NCBI GenBank assembly: GCA_017450065.1
Contig: JAFSYI010000084.1
Span: 1-64,000, forward strand
DNA: 64,000 nucleotides
From: Lachnospiraceae bacterium
Lineage (GTDB): Bacteria > Bacillota > Clostridia > Lachnospirales > Lachnospiraceae
Reading direction: 5' to 3'
The notes below the pieces were generated by a model, which was not told the origin of the DNA, searched no databases, and was given only the letters and a program-made list of their open reading frames with translations. Below, piece by piece: positions 42,636-51,152 of the stretch (its first letter is position 1; every line of letters begins with the position of its first letter). Both the position numbers and the translations under genes were made by a program.

Positions 42636-44051
42636 TCACATCCAGTCAAGGATCTCACCGATGGTTATGGACGGATCCTCTATACCCTTAAATATGGCCC
42701 TGCACAGATAATAGTACAGCTTCTCAAGCTCGTCCTCGGACACTTCATTCTTCTGGTATTCAAAATGCACGCTCATTCCGTGGTCTGTAGGCCTGTGCAT
42801 AACCGTTACATATACATGCTGCATTGCAACGCCATTGGTATACCATCTGCTCTTATAATTGATCTCAGGAAGATTTATATGCTGTAATGAAGCAAGTGCA
42901 ACAGGCTGGTAGGTAAGTGTTGTACATTCGTAGCCTGCTCCCTGCGGTGCCTTGTAATGCTCACCGACCATACCCATGTAAAGTATGGGATCGAAGTTGG
43001 CATGTCTTAACAGCTCATTTTCCTTGGCCTGTACGATACGGAGCGCATCCATGAAGGTGGTCTTTGGCTTGATATCCGTACGCAGCGGCCAGAAATGGAT
43101 ACGTGTTCCGCCTGATTTCTGTTCAAGCAGCGTTCCTCTTCTGGCAACGGCATTCTTAAGGCTTATATCCGTTCTGTTATCCGAGAAATGCGAAAAAACG
43201 GTACGCAGTCCAAGAAGCAGCAGTGATGCCACAGGTACATTATTCTCCTTGCAGAAATCCAGTAACCTGTCCGTTGAATCCGCTTCCAGATCGTAGACCT
43301 TAATGGCTGCCTCAATATTTCCCGTCGGATATGCGGCTCTGAGCCTCTTCTTACCGGTCTGTTCACGCAGCTCAAGCAGTCTGTTCCTTGAACTGAACGG
43401 CGTATACATGGGTTCAGGCGCATCCAGCTGTCCTATCCAGTAATCCCTGTCCTTCTGCTGTTTCTCGCTGTTATCCTCATATTTAAGATCAAGCTCCAGC
43501 TGCTTTAAATAACTCATAGGCGGCTTGGGAGCCGGAGTATCCTCGAACATTCTGGAGCAGTAAAGCTGAAGGACATAGCCGTAGAAGGATGTGATCCCCT
43601 GGGAATCAAGCGTAAGATGCTGAACCTTCATGTACAGACCCGTATAACCGCCCGGAAGCTTTATCATCTTTATCTCGTTCATCGGACCGTTATCGATCTT
43701 AAAAGGGATCCTGGTCCAGTCCTCCATCCTCTTATGGGCATCATCCTCGTTCCAGTCCGAAAAATCAACCACTTCGATATCTCTGTCCTCTGCAGGGATC
43801 AGATACTGCATGAGCGTTCCGTCCTCCTGTACGCTGAACCTTAACCTCATACATTCGAACTTCTCATAGCCGTCATAAATGCATTCCTTAAGAACATCAA
43901 AATCAACGTCCGAGTATTCAAGGTAAAATCCCGTTCCAATGTTCAGAAGCTCCCATCTTTTACATGCGCTGACCGTGTAAAAATGGATACGCTGTGCTGC
44001 TGTGAGCGGATATGCCTGTACCACCGCACCGTTAATGGTTAGTTCTTTCAT
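42636..44051 (-). CDS. Stand-alone condensation-domain protein (acyl/peptidyl transferase)
   Basis: 471 residues, one NRPS-type condensation domain and nothing else. The catalytic loop is QHLTLDS: the second His (H145) and Asp149 of HHxxxDG are kept, the first His is Gln. A downstream DWTRIPFKIDNGPMNEIKMI stretch and the FWPLRTDI segment also fit the fold. Start at 44051 chosen for AAAGGAG 4-5 bases upstream. With an ACP and acyl ligase beside it, it could transfer a fatty acyl group to an amine, either on the NRPS-bound first residue or on another acceptor. PapA- or AtfA-like ester formation is an alternative. Confidence 0.78.
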   Translation of the reverse strand: MKELTINGAVVQAYPLTAAQRIHFYTVSACKRWELLNIGTGFYLEYSDVDFDVLKECIYDGYEKFECMRLRFSVQEDGTLMQYLIPAEDRDIEVVDFSDWNEDDAHKRMEDWTRIPFKIDNGPMNEIKMIKLPGGYTGLYMKVQHLTLDSQGITSFYGYVLQLYCSRMFEDTPAPKPPMSYLKQLELDLKYEDNSEKQQKDRDYWIGQLDAPEPMYTPFSSRNRLLELREQTGKKRLRAAYPTGNIEAAIKVYDLEADSTDRLLDFCKENNVPVASLLLLGLRTVFSHFSDNRTDISLKNAVARRGTLLEQKSGGTRIHFWPLRTDIKPKTTFMDALRIVQAKENELLRHANFDPILYMGMVGEHYKAPQGAGYECTTLTYQPVALASLQHINLPEINYKSRWYTNGVAMQHVYVTVMHRPTDHGMSVHFEYQKNEVSEDELEKLYYYLCRAIFKGIEDPSITIGEILDWM

Positions 44052-44093
44052 ATAACTCCTTTCCCGACCATCATATGTAGTCAAATAGTATAT

Positions 44094-45062
44094 TTATACC
44101 GTCAGTACTTCTTCAAGGAATTCTTTTTCCGTTTTTTCATATGTTTCCGTGTCTTCAAAGACACTTGATCCGTGTCCGCCTTCATCCACTATAAGCAGCC
44201 TCTTCTTACAGGTTGCCGACTCGTAATTCTTATTGCTCATCCAGGTCGGTACAAACTTATCCTTTCCTCCGTGAATGAAAAGTACGGGAACCTTATTGTC
44301 CTTAAGTGCCTCAATGGTCGAATAATCCCCGAACTTATATCCCGCAAGGAACTGCGAGTACACATCCCCTATCTCCATAAACGGAAATGACGGAACATGA
44401 TAATCCTTCTTCATGACATGGGCGAATATCTCCCTGGCCGAGGTGAAAGCACAGTCGGCTATCACGGCACTGACATGCTCCTGTACATACGGAAGTCCCA
44501 ATGCCATCAGTACGGTTGTAGCTCCCATGGAAGTACCGTGAAGGACATACTTCATATTATTTCCGAATCTGTTAATGCACCATGTCAGCCATTCTTCGGT
44601 GTCAAACCGGTCGAGCACACCGAAGCCAACGTATTTTCCCTCGGACTGTCCGTGAGCGCGGAGATCCAGCAGCATCACCTCGTAGCCCATCTCGTGGAAA
44701 AATTTCGCATGGGTCATATTATCCATCGCCTTACTGGTAAAACCGTGATGAAGGATAATGCATTTATCTGTCGGCACTCCCGCCGGAAGATAGAACGCAT
44801 GGAGCTTAAGCCCGTCTCTGCTCTGTATATATACTTCCTCATAAGACTGCTGCTCGGCCCACTGTGCTACAGGAGCCATCTTCGTCTCGTATTCCTTCAT
44901 TTTTTCCGCATCGGCGAATTCCGATATTATTGCCTCACTGGTTCCCCTGGGTCTTATAAGAGTCTTGCTTATGAGCACACCGGCTCCCACCATTCCACCG
45001 ACTGCCATTCCGGCTGTCCCTACCGCAGCCAGTGTTCCCACAACTTTGGTTTTTCTATCCAT
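44094..45062 (-). CDS. Membrane-anchored alpha/beta hydrolase
   Basis: 322 residues. A Gly/Ala-rich N-terminal hydrophobic segment (about 10-32) probably anchors it. The hydrolase fold has the oxyanion loop LHHGFTSKAMDN, nucleophile elbow HGTSMGAT (Ser), Asp in FIHGGKDKFVPTW, and catalytic His in DEGGHGSSV. This belongs with the esterase/BAAT-like or peptidase S9-type serine hydrolases. First gene of the condensation/ACP/acyl-ligase unit, with a good AAGGAGG site. It might act as a thioesterase, deacylase or self-protection hydrolase for the cluster product. Confidence 0.8.
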   Translation of the reverse strand: MDRKTKVVGTLAAVGTAGMAVGGMVGAGVLISKTLIRPRGTSEAIISEFADAEKMKEYETKMAPVAQWAEQQSYEEVYIQSRDGLKLHAFYLPAGVPTDKCIILHHGFTSKAMDNMTHAKFFHEMGYEVMLLDLRAHGQSEGKYVGFGVLDRFDTEEWLTWCINRFGNNMKYVLHGTSMGATTVLMALGLPYVQEHVSAVIADCAFTSAREIFAHVMKKDYHVPSFPFMEIGDVYSQFLAGYKFGDYSTIEALKDNKVPVLFIHGGKDKFVPTWMSNKNYESATCKKRLLIVDEGGHGSSVFEDTETYEKTEKEFLEEVLTV

Positions 45063-45199
45063 TTTCTGCCTCCTTTTTATCTTAAGGCTGCGAAGCCTCT
45101 ATGACCATTTACGTTTCCCGGAATCAGCATTACACCGTTATATATCCCGGGGTATGCCATACATTTCACGTACCGGTAATGTCCTTAATTATCAAGATA

Positions 45200-45228
45200 A
45201 TAGTAAAAGAAATAACTAAATTTGTCTA
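45200..45228 (-). promoter_or_regulatory. Putative promoter of the hydrolase-condensation-ACP-ligase unit
   Basis: TAGACA (45228-45223), 17-base spacer, TACTAT (45205-45200) on the minus strand. The leader of about 130 bases ends with a small AGGCT/AGCCT hairpin (45085-45098) before the ribosome site. It lies just beyond the terminator of the preceding unit. Confidence 0.5.
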
Positions 45229-45287
45229 CATTAAAATAACCGATTCAGCAGGTGCGGAACAGAGATCCATACAGTGTCCGATTTTTC

Positions 45288-45321
45288 AAAAAAAAAGAAC
45301 CGGACATAAAATGTCCGGCTC
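45288..45321 (-). terminator. Rho-independent terminator ending the exporter/peptide unit
   Basis: On the minus strand GAGCCGGACAT and ATGTCCGGTTC form an 11-bp stem (one G-T pair) with a TTT loop, followed by nine T. It comes 24 bases after the stop of the 86-residue gene. Confidence 0.92.
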
Positions 45322-45344
45322 ATATACATATCCAATATTTATTT

Positions 45345-45605
45345 TCAGCTCTCGAAAGGAGTTTTATCCATAAGGCTGACCGCATTCATCATACCCATCT
45401 GCATCTGCATCCCCAGAACATCGGCATAATTCTTCGTTTCGCCCCTCTTTAACGGATTCTCATTCTCACCACTCGTAAGTCCGGAAAAATCTGTCTTACC
45501 GGAAGTAACATCACTTCCTATGGCATCTATCTTATTAAGACTTGCCGAGCTTACTCTGTTGGTATTATAGATGTAAGGACTTGCTCCCACCGCACCTATT
45601 CTCAT
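45345..45605 (-). CDS. 86-residue protein of unknown function next to leader peptides
   Basis: Not recognised. Start at 45605 because AAGGAG lies 5 bases upstream. The N-terminus has MRIGAVGASPYIYNTNRVSS; the middle is Ser/Gly/Asn rich; the end has a Met-rich segment (LGMQMQMGMMNAVSLM). There is no cysteine, no hydrophobic signal and no double-glycine cleavage site. It is the last gene before a strong terminator and follows the two double-glycine peptide genes. It may be another exported small protein, an accessory, or a housekeeping protein that happens to lie here. Confidence 0.65.
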   Translation of the reverse strand: MRIGAVGASPYIYNTNRVSSASLNKIDAIGSDVTSGKTDFSGLTSGENENPLKRGETKNYADVLGMQMQMGMMNAVSLMDKTPFES

Positions 45606-45691
45606 AGCGTCTCCTTCTCTATACGTCACATTAGCTCTTATATGTAACTATGATAGCTTATGTGGCAAAAAAAGTCAACCCTTTTTTGTAC

Positions 45692-45967
45692 TCAGCAGGC
45701 TCCCGATCCGAAGCTTCCACCGCTTACCAGCTTGGAGCCCGGAATATCCTCGAGATTATTGATATCCGAACCGCCAAGCAGCGTTGCCTTGGGCCTTTCT
45801 CCGTTAAGTATAGCATTTTCTGCCTTAGGCCTCTTCCCGTTCTTACTCTTGTATACCAGGTCATTTCCTATACCTGATATGGCACCTGTACCAAGAAAAA
45901 CACCACCGTTTACATCATTCAGATCACTATCACTTATGGCTCTGTTCATCTTTTCATTCTCGTTCAT
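45692..45967 (-). CDS. Double-glycine leader peptide, 69-residue core (candidate C39 substrate)
   Basis: 91 residues. The leader ends ISDSDLNDVNGG (11-22); counted back from Gly22 as -1 it has I-12, S-11, D-8, L-7, V-4, G-2, G-1, the classic C39-peptidase recognition pattern. The 69-residue core is Gly/Ser/Asn rich, contains two related segments starting NGKRPKAE (43) and NGERPKAT (55), and ends in a lone Cys91. AGGAGG lies 8 bases before the ATG. It sits in the peptide transcript just after two NHLM-type exporter genes. No lanthionine, radical-SAM or YcaO modification enzyme is in the window, so it may be exported unmodified. Confidence 0.78.
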   Translation of the reverse strand: MNENEKMNRAISDSDLNDVNGGVFLGTGAISGIGNDLVYKSKNGKRPKAENAILNGERPKATLLGGSDINNLEDIPGSKLVSGGSFGSGAC

Positions 45968-45998
45968 AGTATTATCCTCCTACTGTTATGTACTATGG

Positions 45999-46262
45999 CT
46001 ATGCCATCCTTGCGCCTGTTCCAGTCGATGCCACTGTCTGCGGCACTGTATCCGCTATACCAAGCACGATATTCGTTATATCCTCATGACAGGCCGGGCA
46101 TATTATCGGGCGGATTTTTTTGTTAACCATAAATATCTCCCCGCACGGACACTTTGCACGTTGCAGATCCATGTCATCCTTATTCTGATTATTCTCGGCT
46201 GTTCCGCCGTTTATTCTGCCGAGCACCTCATCATCCAATATTTTATCCTTCATGTTTTTCAT
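45999..46262 (-). CDS. Double-glycine leader protein with CxC...CxxC zinc-ribbon-like core
   Basis: 87 residues from the ATG that follows GGAGG by 5 bases; the in-frame ATG at 46274 lies before that site. The leader reads KILDDEVLGRINGG with Gly20 at -1: L-12, L-7, I-4, G-2. The core holds KCPCGEIF (C38, C40) and ICPACHED (C55, C58), a spacing suited to a small zinc ribbon or two disulfides, then a hydrophobic stretch and TGTGARMA. It is encoded 109 bases after the NHLM exporter, behind its own promoter. A cytoplasmic zinc-ribbon protein with a chance GG is possible, but both small proteins share the leader pattern. Confidence 0.72.
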   Translation of the reverse strand: MKNMKDKILDDEVLGRINGGTAENNQNKDDMDLQRAKCPCGEIFMVNKKIRPIICPACHEDITNIVLGIADTVPQTVASTGTGARMA

Positions 46263-46334
46263 TTTATCCTCCATATGTTATCTTTTGTCATGCGGTCCGT
46301 TAAAAATACACTCTTAACTTACCTCTTCTGATAA

Positions 46335-46363
46335 TTTATACGCATGTTTAAAAAAAATGGCAA
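46335..46363 (-). promoter_or_regulatory. Putative promoter of the double-glycine peptide genes
   Basis: On the minus strand TTGCCA (46363-46358), 17-base spacer, TATAAA (46340-46335), beginning 8 bases after the exporter stop. This would let the small proteins be made in greater amount than the exporter. Confidence 0.6.
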
Positions 46364-46371
46364 AAGATTAC

Positions 46372-48561
46372 CTATTTTTCCTTATTGTCCACAAGCTGCC
46401 GTTTGACAAGATTAGTGAAGAACCCGTTAAGCGCCATAAGCTCGTCATAGGTTCCATCCTCAATTATCTTACCTCCGTCAAGTACGATTATCCTGTCGCA
46501 GTGACGGATCGTAGAAAGCCTGTGAGCAATGACGATACGGGTGCATTTAAGGCTCTCAAGTGAATCCGATACTATCTTCTGGGTTATGTTGTCAAGCGCT
46601 GAGGTAGCTTCATCAAACATAAGTATCCTGGGTTTGGGCGCTATCGCCCTCGCGATCATAAGCCTCTGACGCTGTCCGCCGGAAATGCCGCCCTGCCCCT
46701 CTGATATGATCGTATTCATCCCCATGGGCATGCGCCTTATATCATCACCCATACCGGCCATATCGGCTGCTTCCCAGGCCTCATCAAGGGTAAGCAGAGG
46801 CGCAGATATTGTGATATTCGAAAAAATGTCTCCCTGGAACAGACTGCTGTTCTGCATCACAACACCGATATTGCGCCGGAGGGATTTAAGATCCATAGCG
46901 GTTATATCCTTTCCGTCATAATAAACGGCGCCCTTCTGCGGCTTTTCAAAACCAAGCAGTATCCTCATCAGTGTGGATTTACCGCAGCCTGTCTTACCGA
47001 CTATTGCCACATACTGCCCGGGACGTATTCTAAGTGAAATATCATCAAGCACGTTCGGCATATTGTCTTTATATCTGAAGGAAATGTTATTTATCTCTAT
47101 TCCACCCCTCAGCTTCCTTACGACAGGCCTGTCCGCATCCACCTCAGGCTGTGCGTCGAATACCGGTTTTATAAGCCTCAGCGTGGGACGAATCTGGGCT
47201 ATGATAACAGCGATCGATGCCAAAGACATAAACGCCCCGCTGACCATGCTGTAGGCTGTATTAAAAGCCATGTAATCCGCGACCTTCACACCGCTCCGTA
47301 TCGCACCGAAATAAAGAACCACGGTTCCTATAAGAGATATTCCCAGGGTCAGTGTTGAGCTAAGCTTAAGAAACATGGGCGGATCGTATAAATACTTTGC
47401 CGCTTTTACATACTGCTCGCTCCACTTGGCGAAGGCTCTCTTCTCCGCTCCCGCATTTTTGATCTTGGCCACCCCGCAGATCAGGGAATAAACCATACCG
47501 TCTTCCTTATTGGATTCACGCATCATGTTCTCCGATACACCCATCTGTCGCAGTGCGGTAACCGTCGATACGATAAACGTGAGAAAGGTTATGGTCATTG
47601 CCGGAGCCGTCAGTGCAGGTGCATATGTCATGACCTGACCGATATAAATAAGCGAAAATATAGCAGTAAGTCCTATAGACAGTATGGAATCAAAGATCGT
47701 CTCAACCAGCATATTAACATTGTCAAGCCTGCCCGCCAGCTCTCCTGCGCTGTAGTCCTTAAAAAAATTAACAGGCAGTGACAGGATGCGCATGATCATG
47801 GCACTCTCAACGCTGAGGGTTATCCTTGTCGTGATGTTTTTGTTGACAAGCTCCCTGATCACGGCCAGAAGATTATTGCCGATGCTGACGCAAAGAAAGG
47901 TCAGCATAGTGCATGCAAGAAGCATTGAGTTGGAGTACTTTATTACATCACCGTAAAGGAAATGTGATATTGCCGGCGATACAAGGCCGAGAAGTGCACC
48001 GGCCAGCGCAACCCCGAGCATCAGTACATAATCCTTCATCCTCAGCTGCATAACCATAAAGGTCAGCAGATCCGAAAATTTGATCTGTCTCAGCGGAAGA
48101 GGCGCATAAAAGCATATTGCATCCTCATCTATTTCTTTCTCATTGGCATTTGTGATACGTCTGGTCTCACCTGTCAAAGGATCATTATAGCAGTATCCGC
48201 CTGCCTTTCCCGGAAGGATAGCTATAATGCTCCCGTCCTTTTTGCTTCCGAGCATGGCGCCCACCGCATCCTTATGCCAGCCGGGTGTCAGCTTTACGGG
48301 ACGCCGCATTATACCCGAAGGCCTTAGAAGGTATTCCAAAGCCTCATCCATATCATCCATATCATACGGAAGCTCCTGAGGCTTTACACGATAGTACTTT
48401 AATATATCGCTTATTGCCTCGCCCGACAGCCTGCTGCCCTGTGACAGCCCTGTCATTATCTTATCTGTGCTGACGATGTTTACCATCCTTGCCACGGCAT
48501 CGGTAAGCATTTCGTCATCACTTATCATTCTCTGTTTTATCTGTTCTTCAAACCAACCCAT
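46372..48561 (-). CDS. NHLM-type ABC exporter without peptidase (ABC2)
   Basis: 729 residues. An N-terminal soluble region (about 1-150) with LTPGWHKDAVGAMLGSKKDGSIIAILP resembles that of the second NHLM bacteriocin ABC protein; it lacks C39 catalytic residues. A six-segment membrane domain (about 165-465) follows, then an NBD: VAIVGKTGCGKSTLMR (Walker A), GISGGQRQRLMIARAI (signature), ILMFDEATSALD (Walker B) and IVIAHRLSTIRHCD. It starts 31 bases after the peptidase-containing exporter gene, so the two probably form a heterodimer that exports leader-bearing peptides or the NRPS product. Confidence 0.86.
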   Translation of the reverse strand: MGWFEEQIKQRMISDDEMLTDAVARMVNIVSTDKIMTGLSQGSRLSGEAISDILKYYRVKPQELPYDMDDMDEALEYLLRPSGIMRRPVKLTPGWHKDAVGAMLGSKKDGSIIAILPGKAGGYCYNDPLTGETRRITNANEKEIDEDAICFYAPLPLRQIKFSDLLTFMVMQLRMKDYVLMLGVALAGALLGLVSPAISHFLYGDVIKYSNSMLLACTMLTFLCVSIGNNLLAVIRELVNKNITTRITLSVESAMIMRILSLPVNFFKDYSAGELAGRLDNVNMLVETIFDSILSIGLTAIFSLIYIGQVMTYAPALTAPAMTITFLTFIVSTVTALRQMGVSENMMRESNKEDGMVYSLICGVAKIKNAGAEKRAFAKWSEQYVKAAKYLYDPPMFLKLSSTLTLGISLIGTVVLYFGAIRSGVKVADYMAFNTAYSMVSGAFMSLASIAVIIAQIRPTLRLIKPVFDAQPEVDADRPVVRKLRGGIEINNISFRYKDNMPNVLDDISLRIRPGQYVAIVGKTGCGKSTLMRILLGFEKPQKGAVYYDGKDITAMDLKSLRRNIGVVMQNSSLFQGDIFSNITISAPLLTLDEAWEAADMAGMGDDIRRMPMGMNTIISEGQGGISGGQRQRLMIARAIAPKPRILMFDEATSALDNITQKIVSDSLESLKCTRIVIAHRLSTIRHCDRIIVLDGGKIIEDGTYDELMALNGFFTNLVKRQLVDNKEK

Positions 48562-48592
48562 GATCCTTACCCGGTTTTACTCCCTGTTATCT

Positions 48593-50887
48593 TTACTCAC
48601 TGCTTATCAGCTCTTCATACTTTCCGTGCCTGGCGATAAGCTCATCATGTGTTCCTCTCTCCACCACCTTACCGTTATCCATGACTATGATCTCATTACA
48701 GTCACGTATTGTTGAGAGACGATGTGCGATGACTATACAGGTTATACCCCTGTCCTCGATAGCCTTGACCACCTCATATTCTGTGGCTGCATCCAGAGCA
48801 CTGGTCGCTTCATCCATGATTATTACCGTTGGATCCTGAGACAGTACCCTCGCTATCTCTATCCGCTGCCTCTGTCCCCCGGAAAAATCCTTCCCGCCGG
48901 CAAGCATCCTGTATCTGTAACCTCCGTCACGCTGCATTATATCCTCATGGAGGCTTGCATCCCTTGATGCCAGTATCATCTCGAAATCCTCGATCGAGCT
49001 GTCCCACATCTTTATATTGTTTGCTATTGTATCCTCAAACAGGATTATGTCCTGATCCACAACTGCAAGTGAACCGGTAAAGACATTTCTGTCTATCTCA
49101 TCGATCGATCTGCCGTCAAACATTATTTCCCCGCTCCATGGCCTGTACAGTCCTGAAATAAGCTTGGAAAGAGTTGATTTACCGCATCCGGACGGTCCGA
49201 CAAAAGCAACTCTCTGTCCGGGCTCCACAGTCATTGAGAAGTTCTCTATCAGCGGTTTGGCAAGCCTTGAGTACCCAAAAGTAACATTCTTAAGCTCTAC
49301 CCTTCCGCTAAGCTTTCTGTAACCGTTCCCGCCGCTCATAACCGGTTCTGTTCCTGCCGCAGGTTCTTTCCCTTTCGGAGGTTCTTTTCCTTCTTCAGAT
49401 TCTGTTTGATTCCCGGGCTCCCCAGTCACTTTCCCGCTTTCAGTCTCTCCCGATACACTTTTTTCTTCACCGTACTCAACGTCTGTCGGATATTCCATGA
49501 CATCCTCGATGCGCTCCATGTTCACGCGCATCTCACGTATTATCGAAGCTGCGGATGAAAGTGTGAGGACGGGAGCCATGAAGGAATTAAGCATTGTCTG
49601 GAAGGCAAAAAGCATACCGATTGAAAAACTGCCATGAATTATAAGCCATATACCCGTGCCCATAATGAGAGTGTTTGTGACGGTATTTGCAACAGCGGGT
49701 ATGATGCCGTAATAAGTAGTAAGCCTGACTGTTTCCATCTGGCTTTTATTCACTGATGCCTGAAAACCTGCCCATTTCTCAAAGAAGCCGTTCTCCGCTC
49801 CGCTGCTCTTCACGGTCTCTATCATTTCTATTCCCGAAACAGTTGCCGATGACAGCTTGGCCGCATCCCTCATCTGTACCCTGGAAATGTTCATGGACTT
49901 TGAAGAAACATACTGACCGATAACGATATTAACAGCCATTCCGAACAGACCGATGATCGTCAGGATAACACTGTACCTGAGTATGACCACCAGGTAAACG
50001 ATCATCATAATGGAATTAAGTACAGTAGGCGCCAGCGTATTGATTATCGTTGACGCAAGTGACTGGTTTATCTTCTTTCTGATGGCAATATCCTCTGCAT
50101 GACGCTGCGTAAAGAATTCGACCGGCATGCGAAGTACGTGCCACATATAAACTGCGTTTGCCTTTATCGCAAGCTTTCCCTGCATCTTAAGGTTATAGAC
50201 AGCCTGCATCGCGGACAGGACTATCTGGATCAGGGCAAAGGTGCTTAGGAATATTAAAAACGGAACTGTCCACTCAAGATTTCTTCCGGCAAGAAAACGG
50301 TCCACAAACAGTTTTGAAAAAACAGGATTGATAACTCCGATAATAGCATTTATCAGCGAAACAATAACAGTAAATGCCATAACTGCGCCGGTTCCCTCAA
50401 GTTGTTTCTGAAGAAAGCCTCTCATGCTTTTCTTTTGGCCTTCGGGCTTAAACGTCTCCGAAGGCTCCATCATGATACATACTCCGGTAAATGACTTATC
50501 GAAGCTTTCCATGGAGATTTCCACTCTTCCCCTTGCGGGATCGTTGATTATGGCATTGCCCTTCTTAAATCCGTCCAATACCACAAAGTGGTTGAATTCC
50601 CAGAATATTATGCAGGGAAATTCTCCCTCCTTCTGCAGATCCTCCGGCTCAAACCTGTATCCCTGAGCCTCCATGCCGTAATTTCTTGCCGCCAGCAATA
50701 TATTCATGGCATTGGAGCCGTCTCTTGACACTCCGCAGTCCACTCTCGCCTGCTCAAGCGGTATCCATTTCCCGTAATATGCCAGAACCATGGACAGACA
50801 GGCAGCACCGCACTCCAGAGCCTCAAGCTGGAGTATCACCGGTACCCTGGCCACTCCGCCGGTCACAGGCTTCTTATTTATCTTCAT
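48593..50887 (-). CDS. C39 peptidase-containing ABC exporter (NHLM type, ABC1)
   Basis: 764 residues. The peptidase C39 domain (about 12-140) has LQLEALECGAACLSMVL with Q20 and catalytic C26, H100 in FNHFVVLDG, and D116 (IINDPARG): all catalytic residues present. It removes double-glycine leaders during export. The membrane domain spans about 160-460. Before the NBD is an unusual acidic Glu/Gly/Lys/Pro-rich insertion of about 60 residues (EKSVSGETESGK ... PAAGTEPVMSGG). NBD motifs are VAFVGPSGCGKST, FSGGQRQRIEIARV and IIMDEATSALD. It lies 25 bases after the short HlyD-like gene. Likely substrates are the two double-glycine proteins at 45692 and 45999. Confidence 0.9.
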   Translation of the reverse strand: MKINKKPVTGGVARVPVILQLEALECGAACLSMVLAYYGKWIPLEQARVDCGVSRDGSNAMNILLAARNYGMEAQGYRFEPEDLQKEGEFPCIIFWEFNHFVVLDGFKKGNAIINDPARGRVEISMESFDKSFTGVCIMMEPSETFKPEGQKKSMRGFLQKQLEGTGAVMAFTVIVSLINAIIGVINPVFSKLFVDRFLAGRNLEWTVPFLIFLSTFALIQIVLSAMQAVYNLKMQGKLAIKANAVYMWHVLRMPVEFFTQRHAEDIAIRKKINQSLASTIINTLAPTVLNSIMMIVYLVVILRYSVILTIIGLFGMAVNIVIGQYVSSKSMNISRVQMRDAAKLSSATVSGIEMIETVKSSGAENGFFEKWAGFQASVNKSQMETVRLTTYYGIIPAVANTVTNTLIMGTGIWLIIHGSFSIGMLFAFQTMLNSFMAPVLTLSSAASIIREMRVNMERIEDVMEYPTDVEYGEEKSVSGETESGKVTGEPGNQTESEEGKEPPKGKEPAAGTEPVMSGGNGYRKLSGRVELKNVTFGYSRLAKPLIENFSMTVEPGQRVAFVGPSGCGKSTLSKLISGLYRPWSGEIMFDGRSIDEIDRNVFTGSLAVVDQDIILFEDTIANNIKMWDSSIEDFEMILASRDASLHEDIMQRDGGYRYRMLAGGKDFSGGQRQRIEIARVLSQDPTVIIMDEATSALDAATEYEVVKAIEDRGITCIVIAHRLSTIRDCNEIIVMDNGKVVERGTHDELIARHGKYEELISSE

Positions 50888-50912
50888 ATTTCAGTATCCT
50901 CACAAAAGTATA

Positions 50913-51152
50913 TCATTCGTCCATAAGAATCGTTACCGGCGCTATCCTGACTACGCTTACATTTCCCTGCTGATCCACTATCTCATCCTCTATGCGGCCC
51001 GTAAATCCCCAGATAACAGCTCCTGTGAGAAGCATAAGGATGCATCCCAGTATCAGCCACATGCTGATCCCCGTTATCTTCATATAGTCGTCTATCTTTT
51101 CGGGTGAGGATATCCTTTCTATACTCTTTTCTCTGAAAATCGATTTGTTCAT
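50913..51152 (-). CDS. Very short HlyD/NHLM-secretion-like membrane protein
   Basis: 79 residues. The N-terminus (SIFREKSIERISSPEKIDDYMKITG) and single membrane segment (about 30-50) match the start of NHLM-system HlyD-like adaptor proteins, but those continue for a few hundred residues with coiled-coil and lipoyl parts. Here only about 28 residues (IEDEIVDQQGNVSVVRIAPV) remain outside. There is no leftover coding sequence downstream: the C39 exporter begins 25 bases later. It is either a truncated adaptor or a minimal form. Its ATG directly abuts the stop of the phosphatase gene. Confidence 0.72.
   Translation of the reverse strand: MNKSIFREKSIERISSPEKIDDYMKITGISMWLILGCILMLLTGAVIWGFTGRIEDEIVDQQGNVSVVRIAPVTILMDE

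Noticed and set aside
45692-46262. Lanthipeptide or nitrile-hydratase-leader RiPP cluster
   Set aside because: The exporters are NHLM-like, but no LanM, YcaO, radical-SAM or nitrile-hydratase-leader gene is in the window, and the cores are not Cys/Ser/Thr-dense.
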